This document shows positions 1 to 11,341 of a stretch of 64,000 bases of DNA, one piece after another. Made by a program: the position numbers and the translations under genes. Position 1 is the first letter of the stretch. Each line of letters opens with the position of its first letter. Origin of the DNA: Macrothele yani (taxonomy: Eukaryota; Arthropoda; Arachnida; Araneae; Macrothelidae); the NCBI GenBank assembly GCA_039090855.1, contig CM077034.1:227256701-227320700 (forward strand). The letters run 5' to 3'. Under the pieces are notes generated by a model. The model had not been told where the DNA came from. It did no database searches and saw only the letters and a list, made by a program, of their open reading frames with translations.

Positions 1-165
1 TCATCTACATCAACTTCGGCATAACTGTTGAGAGCAAAATAAAGCCAAATAAAAACACTGAGTAAAATAAAACAAAACAAAAACACTGAAATTACGGATG
101 CACATATCTACGAGCTTCTGACTGTACATGAACAGACACAATATAATTCATTAAATAAGCACATA

Positions 166-1691
166 CACTGGCGTGCAAAAATTAAGGACGAGACTGTTTT
201 TCGAATGTAACGTCGTGCAGAAGTGTCGACTCAAATCATAACATAAGATCCCCAAGATGTAAGAATATGGGACAAGTGAGCAAAACCGTCCAAACAAGGA
301 ATCCAAAGGATACAAAGGCACTTTATTCAAAAGGTAGCTTCCAGCACAACTGGACAGAAGACAGAAACGTCCATGTGACAGGCGGCTGCCAAGAAAATTC
401 CAGTCTTTAATAGGGGATATGATCACCCCTGACTGCGTTGCAGGATTTATAACGTCTGTCCATGCTGAGGACGAGGTTGTCAAGGAGCTGTTGAGGCATC
501 GCGGCCCATTCCTCTTGTAGCGCCAATCGCAGCTGCGGAATCGTCGCTGGCGGCTGGTGACGTGCTGCCGAGCGTCTCCCGAGAAGGTCCCACGCGTGTT
601 CGATTGGATTTAGGTCCGGGGACCTATCCATGCGTTGAATATCTTCACTCTCCAACAGCTCTGCGATAGCCACTGTACGATGAGGTGTAGCGTTGTCGTC
701 CATAAACAGGAACTCAGGACCCGCAGCACCTCTAAACAGACGCACGTGAGGCAGGAGAACCTCGGTACAATAGCTGACACCAGTGACTCAACCTCCTTGG
801 TAGATGTGGAGGTCAGTACGGCTACAAAGCATGACACCGCCCCAGACGAGAACTCTGCCACCTCCAAACCGGTCCCTTTCGATGATGTTGGAGGTGTGAT
901 TGCGTGTTCCCTGCTCTCTCCAGATGTGTATACTTCCAGAATCGCTCGTCTGACTAAATCGGCTTTCATCCGCAAAGAGAACTCGACCCCATTGCTGAGG
1001 TGTCCAGTTCTTGTGTTCCTGGTACCATAGAAACCGCCGTCTCCGATGAGCAGTCGTTAATGGCACACACCGTACTGGTCGTCGTGCAAATAGACCACCT
1101 TTGTGCAGCCTCCTGGCCACGGTAAAACGCGATTACGGACGTCCAGTTGTTTGTTGCATGTGCCTTGCAATTTCTCCCGCTGTCTCTTCTCAACCTGTAG
1201 GACAATATACCGGTCGTCCGCCGCCGTGGTAGCTCGTGGATGACCACTGCTGAAGTCTCGGACAGCTGTTCCTGTCGTTTGAAATGCTCTCCAAGCTCGT
1301 GAAACAATGCTGTGAGCGATCCCGAACTCCTCGGCCACACTTTGACCTCCTTCCAACTTCCCAATGACGCGACCTCGGGTAGAAAAGTCCTCCAGATGTC
1401 GTCTACCGGATTGCCCGTTGGCCATCTCGCACGGTGGCAGCAACTCGACGCCGTTCAAACCGATGCACACCGTGTAATAGCTTTCACCGAATTGCTGAGC
1501 GTACACCGCCCGTGTGCTTTATACCATCCTGACCCCTGACACCCCCCCCCGACGTCATGCTGCGTATATGCGCATTCCCTGCCGTAGCGGACCCTAGTCT
1601 ATCTCCTGAGTGGTTTTGCGTTCTGTTCTGCCTGCTTGTTACGCTGTTATGCTAATTTCTCCTCTTCGTCCTTAATTTTTGCACACCAGTG
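166..1691 (-). mobile_element. Tc1-1: Tc1/mariner DNA transposon with both ends
   Basis: The two ends form terminal inverted repeats: left begins cactggcgtgcaaaaattaa and the right end, read in reverse, begins cactggtgtgcaaaaattaa. Each end abuts a TA dinucleotide (164-165 and 1692-1693), the target-site duplication expected for this superfamily. The 1.5 kb length and one antisense transposase relic fit a full-size but inactive copy. Confidence 0.93.
407..1425 (-). pseudogene. Tc1-1 transposase, DDE type, broken
   Basis: Tc1-family transposases bind the element ends through two helix-turn-helix units and cut and rejoin DNA with a DDE triad. The likely start is an ATG at 1425 (MANGQSGRR), followed by an HTH segment (SVAEEFGIAHSIVSRAWRAF). 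The first catalytic Asp lies in ADESRF, the second in MDDNATPHR, and the third acidic residue in SPDLNPIEH. The frame changes around 1110-1190, and an in-frame TGA sits at 788-790, so no intact protein can be made. The spacing between the second Asp and the Glu is 31 residues rather than the usual 34, apparently a 9-bp deletion that removed the W-P-x of the usual WPxxSPDLNP motif. Confidence 0.9.
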
Positions 1692-1693
1692 TA

Positions 1694-2153
1694 TAATTTC
1701 ACTTAGACGTAGTAACTAAGCATGGCTTCCCACTGTGTGTGGCTTTTATTAATTACTGGATGAAAGCCCATCAATAATGAAGGGAAAAATAAAATTTATG
1801 ATACAGAAATTATTGACATTTATTTATTGAGTTTTTTTTTAGTTTCACATCAATAGATGGCGACGTTGGCTCACGGCTTTCTGAAAATTTCCAGTGCAGT
1901 TCGTTATGGCATATGATACGACGGGCTGCTTGTTATCTGTTTTGTAAAACCGTTAGTCACTATTTCATCAACATTTCCTTGTACACAGCAATTTTCGTAC
2001 ACACAGACTGTGAACCCTGTATCACTTTCCCGTTCTTTTCCGTGAACTATTTTTTATCTTGACGTCGTCAGATCGTCGTGACGTTGCCACATACAGATGG
2101 CTAAACACCGGTTCAGGTAGTGAACCAAAATTCCTGATGTCAAGTTTTTCCTA
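1694..2153. other. Unannotated spacer
   Basis: AT-rich sequence between Tc1-1 and the SINE-1 array. I see no ORF, RNA gene or recognisable repeat. Confidence 0.5.
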
Positions 2154-3570
2154 GCTGCCCCGGTGGTCTAAGTGATGTCCTCTGATCATTCGTCTGAAAG
2201 GGGTCCGGGTTCGAATCCTGTGAGGCATGGATGTTGTGTTTGTCTTACGGCATTGGCTCTCTCCCTTCCCTGGAACCAGTTACTCCAAATTAAGGACGGG
2301 TGACTGCTTATAGCCCACTAAGTTGCTCACGGTGGTCGTTAAACCTCCAACCAAAAAAAAAAAAAAGTTTTCGTATCTCTAGAGTTGACCATGTGACGTA
2401 ACACATCTCTGACGTCATGTGAGAATGATTTGGATTAGATGACGTCACACCAGCGGCTGTGTTCTTTGTTGCTATGAAAACAAAACAAAGTGGTATATGC
2501 ATGGACTGTATGCGGGTTCGAATCCCGGTGAGGCATGGATGTTGTGTTTGTCTTACGGCACTGGCTCTCTCCCTTCCCTGGAACCAGTTACTCTAAATTA
2601 AGGACGGGTGACTGCTTATAGCCCACTAAGTTGCTCACGGTGGTCGATAAACTTCCAACTAAAAAAAAAAAAAAAGTTTTCGTATCTCTAGAGTTGACCA
2701 TGTGACGTAGCACATCTCTGACGTCATGTGAGAATTATTTGGATTAGATGATGTCACACCAGCGGCTGTGTTCTTTGTTGCTATGACAACAAAACAAAGT
2801 GGTATATGCATGGACTGTATGCGGGTTCGAATCCCGGTGAGGCATGGATGTTGTGTTCGCCTTATGGCACTGGCTCTCTCCCATTCCCTAGAAATAGTGA
2901 CTCTAAATTAGGGACGGGCGACTGCTTATAGCCCACTAAGTTGCTCACGGTGGTCATTAAACCTCCAACCAAAAAAAAAAAAAAAGTTTTCGTATCTCTA
3001 GAGTTGACCATGTGACGTAACACATCTCTGACGTCATGTGAGAATTATTTGGATTAGATGATGTCACACCAGCGGGCTGTGTTCTTTGTTGCTATGACAA
3101 CAAAACGAAGTGGTATATGCATGGACTGTATGCGGGTTCGAATCCCGGTGACGCATGGATGTTGTGCTCGCCTTATGGCACTGGCTCTCTCCCATTCCCT
3201 AGAACCAGTGACTCTAAATTAGGGACGGGCGACTGCTTATAGCCCATTGAGTTGCTCACGGTGGTCGTTAAACCTCCAATCAATCAATGGATGTTGTGTT
3301 TGTCTTACGGCACTGGCTCTCTCCCTTCCCTGGAACCAGTGACTCTAAATTAGGGACGGGCGACTGCTTATAGCCCACTTAGTAGCTCACGGTGTTCGTT
3401 AAACCTCCAACCAAAAAAAAGTTTTCATATCTCTAGAGTTGACCATGTGACGTAACACATCTCTGACGTCATGTGAGAATGATTTGGATTAGATGACGTC
3501 ACACCAGCAGCTGTGTTCTTTGTTGCTATGACAACAAAACAAAGTGGTAAATGCGTGGACTGCGTGCGTG
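2154..3570 (+). repeat. SINE-1-containing tandem array, ~310-bp unit
   Basis: A SINE-1 copy with a tRNA-like head (box B GGTTCGAATCC), a ~125-nt body ending AAACCTCCAACC and an A-run is joined to ~130 bp of unique sequence (GTTTTCGTATCTCTAGAG...). The composite repeats at 2367, 2676 and 2986 (309-310 bp apart). A fourth copy at 3421 is 435 bp later because it holds an extra SINE body unit. Unit-internal copies keep only the 3' half of the tRNA-like head. Confidence 0.88.
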
Positions 3571-4057
3571 TAGGTGGTGATATCACCTATACGAAAAGCT
3601 AAGCGTGATGTCACAAAAATTTGTTTCTCGGTTGTTGCTACGACTTAAAAAGTGGCACGGAGGAGGAGGGCTCTAGCAGATTATTATTAGAGATGAAAAG
3701 GTTTTTAATTACATGAAAACACCAGCAGCGTATGAGGTCTTTAAACTCCTGTTGTACTGAAGATGCATACGTAGGGCAGGGCTTGAAAACTATCTGAAGA
3801 ATTACATGCCCAGCTGGGCATGTGAGAAAATTATTCACCTGCTCAGGTAATAAAGTTGAATGCCGAGGAAAATTTATCTTTTAAGATAACATATCAGAAC
3901 TCTTGCTTCTTTAAGTTAAAAAATATGATGAACTTCTGTTTTACATGTTTAGCATTTATATTTTAACGGTCAGTATTCAAAATGTTCAATGCACAAAAAT
4001 ATGTATCTCAAGTTTTAAGATGATGATGCTGAAATTGTTATGAAATGGTATGATCTA
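3571..4057. other. Unannotated spacer
   Basis: Non-coding sequence between the 310-bp array and Tc1-2. It contains a 66-residue antisense ORF (3638-3838) with no recognisable domain, which I treat as chance. Confidence 0.5.
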
Positions 4058-4064
4058 CACTTGC

Positions 4065-5852
4065 GGAAAGTGAAAAAAAAACACCAAGAAGGAGACATCT
4101 GATACCAACGAAATTTATACAGCATAATAACGGAATACAGAGGATAACGTGATCAAAACATTATGGCAAAATACAGCTGTATTTGCTGGTAAACTGAAAA
4201 ATAACATTTCCATGTAACATGGTTAGTACGAGGTTGAACCGCCATGAACTGCGTCACACTGTGCAATTCTGGCATGGAGTCTGTCGTACAGATGTTGGAT
4301 GTAAGTTTGGGGTATTGAGTTCCAAGCATCCTCAACCTGGACGCCTAAATCGGGGATGGTCGTGGCTAGAAAGTGAAAAAAGAAACACCAAGAAGGAGAA
4401 GTCTGATACCAACGAAATTTATACATAACGGAATACAGAGGATAACGTGATCAAAACATTATGGCAAAATACAGCTGTATTTGCTGGTAAACTGAAAAAT
4501 AACATTTCCATGTAACATGGTTAGTACGAGGTTGAACCACCATGAACTGCGTCACACTGTGCAATTCTGGCATGTAGTCTGTCGTACAGATGTTGGATGG
4601 AAGTTTGGGGTATTGAGTTCCAAGCATCCTCAACCTGGACGCCTAAATCGGGGATGGTCGTGGCTAGAAAGTGAAAAAGAACACCAAGAAGGAGACGTCT
4701 GATACCAACGAAATTTATACATAACGGAATACAGAGGATAACGTGATCAAAACATTATGGCAAAATACAGCTGTATTTGCTGGTAAACTGAAAAATAACA
4801 TTTCCATGTAACATGGTTAGTACGAGGTTGAACCGCCATGAACTGCGTCACACTGTGCAATTCTGGCATGGAGTCTGTCGTACAGATGTTGGATGTAAGT
4901 TTGGGGTATTGAGTTCCAAGCATCCTCAACCTGGACGCGTAAAAGGGGATGGTCGTGGCTAGAAAGTGAAAAAGAACACCAAGAAGGAGACGTCTGATAC
5001 CAACGAAATTTATACATAACGGAATACAGAGGATAACGTGATCCAAACATTATGGCAAAATACAGCTGTATTTGCTGGTAAACTGAAAAATAACATTTCC
5101 ATGTAACATGGTTAGTACGAGGTTGAACTGCCATGAACTGCGTCACACTGTGCAATTCTGGCATGGAGTCTGTCGTACAGATGTTGGATGTAAGTTTGGG
5201 GTATTGAGTTCCAAGCATCCTCAAGCTGTACGCGTAAATAGGGGATGGTCGTGGCTAGAAAGTGAAAAAAGAACACCAAGAAGGAGACGTCTGATACCAA
5301 CGAAATTTATACATAACGGAATACAGAGGATAACGTGATCCAAACATTATGGCAAAATACAGCTGTATTTGCTGGTAAACTGAAAAATAACATTTCCATG
5401 TAACATGGTTAGTACGAGGTTGAACCGCCATGAACTGCGTCACACTGTGCAATTCTGGCATGGAGTCTGTCGTACAGATGTTGGATGGAAGTTTGGGGTA
5501 TTGAGTTCCAAGCATCCTCAACCTGGACGCGTAAATAGGGGATGGTCGTGGCTAGAAAGTGAAAAAAAGAACACCAAGAAGGAGACGTCTGATACCAACG
5601 AAATTTATACATAACGGAATACAGAGGATAACGTGATCCAAACATTATGGCAAAATACAGCTGTATTTGCTGGTAAACTGAAAAATAACATTTCCATGTA
5701 ACATGGTTAGTACGAGGTTGAACCGCCATGAACTGCGTCACACTGTGCAATTCTGGCATGGAGTCTGTCGTACAGATGTTGGATGTAAGTTTGGGGTATT
5801 GAGTTCCAAGCATCCTCAACCTGGACGCGTAAATTGGGGATGGTCGTGGCTG
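4065..5852 (-). repeat. Six tandem copies of the Tc1-2 3' end (~298 bp)
   Basis: Units begin at about 4065, 4369, 4669, 4962, 5258 and 5556. Each holds the inverted-repeat sequence gaaagtgaaaaa, the 3' untranslated region and the last ~40 transposase codons (DAWNSIPQTYIQHLYDRLHA...). The final unit runs without a break into the rest of the transposase gene. Unit lengths of 293-304 bp differ mainly in A-run length, so the copies are recent. Confidence 0.95.
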
Positions 5853-6721
5853 GCCGTGGAGACCGGATAAATCGCTGTCCCATAAAATCCCACACGTGCT
5901 CAATGGGGACAAATCCGGTGAACCATGGAAGTTGTCTCACACCCTGAAGTGCATGTTGCGTTGCACGTGCCGTGTGTGGGCGTGAGCTATCTTGCTGGAA
6001 AACACCAGGATGGACCGACCTTACAGATGGCACAACAACGGGCTAAATGATGTTGTTGATGTAGGAGGTGCTGTTTAACGTACCCGGTACAAACACTAGT
6101 TGTGTACGGGAGCGATAGCTGATCGCTCCTCACACCAGGAAACCAGGTGTAGGCCCTGTGTGTCGCTGGCGGATGCAAGAAGGGTGGAGACGATTTTCTG
6201 TGCGTCTGCGAACACACATACGGCCATCGGAGGCTCCCAAGCAGAATCTGCTTTCATCGCTGAACACGACAGATCGCCATTGCGTTCTCCAGTGCATACG
6301 TTGGCGACACCACTGCAGCCGTTCCTGACGGTGGGCTGGAGTCAGAGGTACACATGCCAGAGGCGCACGTGCACGTAGTCCTGCATCCAGTAGACGGTTG
6401 CGGATTGTTCGCACAGTCACCTCAGGTGCAACGGCAGCTCGGATTTGCGTCGCAGTGGATGTTCTGCTTGACAACGCCGCTCTTCTTATGCGTCGATCGG
6501 TCCGCTCATCAGTCCGTCTGCGACTCCCGGTTCCACGTCTTCTCGTGTGGGAATGTTCCTCGGACCATCTACGCCACCATCGTACCACCACCGATACTTC
6601 GCGTCCAATTCCGCTCCGCAATACGACGATACGACCAGCCGGCCTCGCGGAGTCCAACTAGACGACCTCGCTCAAAGTCCGATAACTGCTGAAATCGTAC
6701 ACGTCTTCCATGTCCAGGCAT
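5707..6721 (-). pseudogene. Tc1-2 transposase, DDE type, broken
   Basis: The likely start is the ATG at 6721 (MPGHGRRVRF), leading into an HTH (LSDFERGRLVGLREAGWSYR). A second DNA-binding stretch (VTVRTIRNRLLDAGLRAR) and the first catalytic Asp in FSDESRF follow in another frame. The second Asp region reads FQQDSSRPHTA, and the third acidic residue lies in VPIEHVWD, where the expected SPDLNP is corrupted. The C-terminus ends ...CDAVHGGSTSY. Frame changes near 6650 and 6040-6130 and the damaged active-site segment show it is dead. Its last exon-like segment is the part repeated in the neighbouring array. Confidence 0.88.
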
Positions 6722-6966
6722 TGCAGCTTCTTCAGGGTCTTCGCACGTGTCCGTACGCCGACGACTGATTACATTCACTTCGCCGTACTCCTTAAATACC
6801 ACCGACGATAATTTGCATATTATGCCGTGCTGTGGCGTAAGCGCTCACCGGTTGGTCCCGAAATTGACATCACACCTACGTAAACTCGACCCCACTAACA
6901 TATGTAAATTTCATGATCGTCCGCCAATTCCTTCTTGGTGTTCTTTTTTCACTTTCTGCCAGTGTA

Positions 6967-7384
6967 TATATTAATTCTATAAGTTTTTTTTACTGTAAGA
7001 CCAGTTGTGAGAGACTGGCTGAACGTAAACATATGGTTGAGGTACCAAAATAAAGGTCTTACCATCTACATGTGCCAGTTGAACAGAAAAATGAGATTGG
7101 GGCAACGGTTCGGGCGTTATGGGGCGGCAAAGTTCCCATGCAAAGTCTATGGGACAAGCATGCGGTTGTCATCTGATCGCCTGCGGTTGACTCACGCGCT
7201 GTTGAAGGTGGAAGTATGGAGGGACTCAGATAGTCCAAAGTCTCTGTTCTCGGCAAACCGTTGTGTAAAACAACGCCAGTAGGAATTTGCTTGAAAGATC
7301 TTATCGAAACAGCGAACACTCGAAGACCTGATTGCGTTGTGCCATTGGACTCTGTGATGTATACATACAATTTAACATTAATTT
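6967..7384. other. Unannotated spacer
   Basis: Between Tc1-2 and a SINE-1 cluster. Overlapping ORFs on both strands (91 and 103 residues) show no recognisable motif, and I see no RNA gene. Confidence 0.5.
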
Positions 7385-8160
7385 GCCTCCCCTGTGGCGC
7401 AGTGGTCTAAGGCGCTGGCCTCTGATCATTCGTCCGAAAGGGGTCCGGGTTCGAATCCCGTGAGGCATGGATGTTGTGTTTGTCTTACGGCACTGGCTCT
7501 CTCCCTTCCCTGGAACCAGTGACCCTAAATTAGGGACGGGCGACTGCTTATAGCCCATTGAGTTGCTCACGGTGGTCGTTAAACCTCCAATCAATCAATG
7601 GATGTTGTGTTTGTCTTACGGCACTGGCTCTCTCCCTTCCCTGGAACCAGTGACCCTAAATTAGGGACGGGCGACTGCTTATAGCCCATTGAGTTGCTCA
7701 CGGTGGTCGTTAAACCTCCAATGCCGCCCGGTGGCGCAGTGGTCTAAGCGATGGCCTCTGATCATTCGTCCGAACGGGGTCCGGGTTCGAATCCCGGTGA
7801 GGCATGGATGTTGTGTTTGTCTTACGGCACTGGCTCTCTCCCTTTCCTGGAACCAGTGACCCTAAATTAGGGACGGGCGACTGCTTATAGCCCATTGAGT
7901 TGCTCACGGTGGTCGTTAAACCTCCAATGCCGCCCCGGTGGCGCAGTGGTCTAAGCGATGGCCTCTGATCATTCGTCCGAACGGGGTCCGGGTTCGAATC
8001 CCGGTGAGGCATGGATACTGTGTTTGTCTTACGGCACTGGCTCTCTCCCTTCCCTGGAACCAGTGACCCTAAATTAGGGACAGGCGACTGCTTATAGCCC
8101 ATTGAGTTGCTCACGGTGGTCGTTAACCCTCCAATAAAAAAAAAAAAAAAAAAAAAAAAC
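7385..8160 (+). repeat. SINE-1 cluster (three heads, one extra tail unit)
   Basis: SINE-1 is a Pol III-type retroposon. Its ~83-nt head has box A (TGGCGCAGTGG) and box B (GGTTCGAATCC) and resembles a class II tRNA (AGTGGTCTAAGGCGC is typical of tRNA-Leu). A ~125-nt body follows, ending AAACCTCCAATC and an A-run. Here: full copy from 7385, a body-only unit near 7597-7722, full copies from 7723 and 7928, then A24. The first head starts GCCTC, which pairs with its 3' GAGGC; later heads read GCCGCC. Confidence 0.93.
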
Positions 8161-8238
8161 ATTAATTCGATCCAGTTTATTCACATAGGTAAGATATTTC
8201 CCATTATGTAAACCTGTTAATAAACTTCTCATACTATA

Positions 8239-8710
8239 CAGTGCAAATTAATTGGGACAAGCTATTTTATTCTCAGAATTGTAATGTGATCACCAGTTGA
8301 TGTCGGAAACCCACGTAAACCGGTTTTATCCGCTGTGAGGTGGTGTGACTGTTAGAACTTGATAGTAAGAATGTGGTTTGACCGGTTTTAAACAGCACTT
8401 CAGCTTCGGTTGTGAGCTTTCGTGTGTGACAGGTGGACGTTAGTTTTTGCTTTCTCTGTGAGTGCGTGTTGCTTTCGTGTATTGAAAAATGGATATTTCC
8501 CCAAGGAAGCGTGCAAAAATAATTGCTCTGAAAGATCACACTTGAGAGAGATATCGCCTCTGCAGTTGGTGTAGGCAAATCAAGTGTATGCTTACGCGAT
8601 ACAATGCATCTGGATCATCGTATCCCAAAAGAAGAGGTAAATGTGGAAGGAAACGAAAAACAACTCCACGAAACGATAAATATCTAATCAGAAATAGTAA
8701 AATGAATCCG
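8239..8710 (+). pseudogene. Tc1-7: N-terminal relic of a Tc1 transposase
   Basis: A TA followed by cagtgcaaattaattggg (8237 on) resembles a Tc1 terminus. An ATG at 8489 opens MDISPRKRAKIIALKDH, then after a stop and a frame change ASAVGVGKSSV and, in frame from 8588, GSSYPKRRGKCGRKRKTTPR followed by DDKYL-like NDKYLIRNSKMNP. This order (HTH, then GRP-type basic AT-hook-like segment) is the N-terminal half of Tc1 transposases. The catalytic half is missing. Confidence 0.75.
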
Positions 8711-8713
8711 CTT

Positions 8714-8770
8714 TTATTTTCCCCGCATCGTCTCCCCGAGTTCAATACACTTGTTGCACCGATCATACAG
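8714..8770 (-). pseudogene. Possible mariner transposase C-terminal scrap, antisense
   Basis: Read on the minus strand this gives LYDRCNKCIELGETMRGK followed by TAA. That resembles the last residues of mariner-type transposases (RCIELGGDYVEK-like). It is only 57 bp, so the match could be chance. Confidence 0.35.
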
Positions 8771-8959
8771 TTAGTGTATCCTGCGCAAAAAGCACATTTT
8801 ATCTTTCTCCTCAAACAAACACTTGGTTGCCACCTTCAGTTGAGATTCATCAGCAGAATGCCTACAACGCAGATCTTTTTTCAGAATTTTGAAGAGGAAG
8901 AAGTCTACTTAATAGTGCAAAGGCCGTGTATGCTGGCAGTAGAGCTAGTGTATGAGTGA

Positions 8960-9925
8960 ATGGTGCTTTATGAAAATGGTTTTCTATTGGTGCAGAAGTG
9001 AGGCAAGGTTAAGTAATGTCACCATGAATATTTAATATATTTATGGATGCGTGCATGCGTGATAAAAAGATGGACAATACTGGTTTATGTCTTGGTAATG
9101 TCCGTGTGTGTAGATTGCTGTATGCTGATGACACAGTCCTGTTGGCAGAACAAAAGTGAGTTGCAGAGTATGTTGTCCCAGATGTACGAAGTTTGCACAA
9201 AACTCAAACTGAGTATAAATAAGGGGAAAACCAAAGTTATGGTGTTTGAGAGAGGAACTGGTAGCACTGAATGTAATGTAAATCCAAATGGCACTGTGAT
9301 TGACCAAGTCAAAGAGTTTCTGTATTTAGGAAGCATGTTTGACAGAGAGAACAAGTTGGATGGTGAAATCAGTAGGCGAGTGAATTCTTCTTTGAAAGTC
9401 ATAGCTGCTCTGGGAGGTTTTCACAGGAATGATGGGTTCTCTAGAGAGTCCCGCATGGCTGTGTATGAAACAGTAATTGTTCCTACTCTGATGTATGGCA
9501 GTGAAACCTGGGTACTGCAGAAGAAACATAGGAGTCGTTTGTGTGCTGGAGAAATGCGGTACTTACGTGGGGTTTGTGGCAAGACACGATCTGATTGTGT
9601 GAGGAATGAAGATGTATTGCAGTTGTGTGATGTGAAGCAAAATGTTGTTAGCAAGGTGGAGACCAATATGCTTCGGTGGTTTGGCCATGTTGAAAGAATG
9701 AGTGATGAAATGCTTACTAAGAACATCTTTTCAGCCCAAGTGGCGGAGGAAGGCCAAGGAAGACATGGGTGAATCAGATTCAGGAGTGTCTGCATGAGAA
9801 AAAGATTATGAGTATGAAGTATAAAAGATCTTGTGTACGGCGTGTAATGGATATAAGTGAAGCCCGAGTTGTATGTCAAGATCGCTGTAAATGGCGAAGT
9901 TTGATACAACAACAATAAGTAAAAA
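8960..9925 (+). pseudogene. LINE-A: non-LTR retrotransposon, RT 3' half
   Basis: Reverse transcriptases of non-LTR elements copy their RNA at a nicked target. Across frame changes the sequence reads VRQG-x-VMSPW, then LLYADDTVLLAE (catalytic YADD, about 9118-9150), then the thumb-like KLSINKGKTKVMVFERG, YLGSMFDREN, TLMYGSETWVLQKKH, RWFGHVERM and WVNQIQECL. The ORF at 9047-9772 covers most of this with the YADD in a shifted frame. The 5' half, including any endonuclease, is absent. The clade is not certain (RTE/Jockey-like). A SINE-1 interrupts it just downstream. Confidence 0.88.
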
Positions 9926-9935
9926 TATCTGGAAG

Positions 9936-10164
9936 GTTTTTTTTTTTTTTTTTTTGATTGGAGGTTTAACGACCACCGTGAGCAACTCAATGGGCTATAA
10001 GCAGTTGCCCGTCCCTAATTTAGGATCACTGGTTCCAGGGAAGGAGAGAGAGCCAGTGCCGTAAGACAAACACAACATCCATGCCTGACCGGGATTCGAA
10101 CCCGGACCCCTTTCGGACGAATGATCAGAGGCCATCGCTTAGACCACTGCGCCACCGGGGCGGC
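9936..10164 (-). mobile_element. Single SINE-1 insertion with target-site duplication
   Basis: A complete SINE-1 in reverse orientation: T-run, body, tRNA-like head ending at ggcggc. It is flanked by tatctggaag at 9926-9935 and 10165-10174, a 10-bp duplication. This copy defines the basic unit: head plus body of about 208 nt plus an A-tail. Confidence 0.95.
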
Positions 10165-11341
10165 TATCTGGAAGTTTGTATTTCTTTTTGAGCTAACCTC
10201 TGAATCGCAGAGAACAGCTTAGTGATATGTATTTATGCATGAGAAATGAAGATGTATTGCAGTTGTGTGATGTGAAGCAAAATGTTGTTAGCAAGGTGGA
10301 GACCAATATGCTTCGGTGGTTTGGCCATGTTGAAAGAATGAGTGATGAGATGCTTACTAAGAAAATCTTTTTAGCCCAAGTGGTGGGAAGGAAAGGCAGA
10401 GGAAGGCCAAGGAAGACATGGGTGGATCAGATTCAGGAGTGTCTGCATGAGAAAAAGATTATGAGTATGAAGTACAAAAGATCTTGTGTACGGCGTGTAA
10501 TGGATATCAGTGAAGCACGAGTTGTATGTCAAAATCGCTGCAAATGGCGACGTTTGATACGACAACAATAAGTAAAAATATCTGGAAGTTTGTATTTCTT
10601 TTTGGAGCTAACCTCTGAATCACAGAGAACAGCTTAGTGATATGTATGTATGCTTGAGAAATGAAGATGCATTGCAGTTGTGTGATGTGAAGCAAAATGT
10701 TGTTAGCAAGGTGGAGACCAATATGCTTCAGTGGTTTGGCCATGTTGAAAGAAATGAGTGATGAAATGCTTACTTAGAAAATATTTTCAGCCCAAGTGGC
10801 AGGAAGGAAAGGCAGAGGAAGGCCAAGGAAGACATGGGTGGATCAGATTCAGGAGTGTCTGCATGAGAAAAAGATTATGAGTATGAAGTACAAAAAGATC
10901 TTGTGTACGGCGTGTAATGGATATCAGTGAAGCACGAGTTGTATGCCAAAATCGCTGCAAATGGCGACGTTTGATACGACAACAATAAGTAAAAATATCT
11001 GGAAGTTTGTATTTCTTTTTGGAGCTAACCTCTGAATCACAGAGAACAGCTTAGTGATATGTATGTATGCTTGAGAAATGAAGATGCATTGCAGTTGTGT
11101 GATGTGAAGCAAAATGTTGTTAGCAAGGTGGAGACCAATATGCTTCAGTGGTTTGGCCATGTTGAAAGAATGAGTGATGAAATGCTTACTAAGAAAATAT
11201 TTTCAGCCCAAGTGGCAGTAAGGAAAGGCACAGGAAGGCCGAGGAAGACATGGGTGGATCAGATTCAGGAGTGTCTGCATGAGAAAAAGATTACGAATAT
11301 GAAGTATAGAAGATCTTGTGTATGGTGTGTGATGGATATCA
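10165..11341 (+). repeat. Tandem LINE-A 3' ends (~416-bp unit)
   Basis: The last ~110 codons of LINE-A (NEDVLQLCDVKQNVVSKVETN ... RPRKTWVDQIQECLHEKK) and ~85 bp of its 3' flank (tctggaagtttgtatttctt) recur with starts near 10242, 10657 and 11074 (415 and 417 bp apart). The last copy is cut at 11341 by the 5'-truncated Tc1-3. ORFs at 10227-10571 and 11059-11367 are fragments of these copies. Confidence 0.92.

Larger units (their letters stand above)
4058..6964 (-). mobile_element. Tc1-2: Tc1 transposon enlarged by internal tandem repeats
   Basis: The left end (cacttgcggaaagtgaaaaa) and the reversed right end (cactggcagaaagtgaaaaa) are inverted repeats. Both then continue with acaccaagaagga, and TA flanks each side (4056-4057, 6965-6966). 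The element is 2.9 kb, almost twice the usual size, because its left (transposase 3') end is present six times in tandem. Confidence 0.92.

Noticed and set aside
4153..5912. Several 60-167-residue ORFs on both strands
   Set aside because: All are fragments of the six Tc1-2 3'-end copies; only the terminal transposase codons are meaningful.
7385..8160. Functional tRNA-Leu genes
   Set aside because: The heads have A and B boxes but poor acceptor pairing (GCCGCC against GAGGC), and all are followed by the same SINE body and A-tail.
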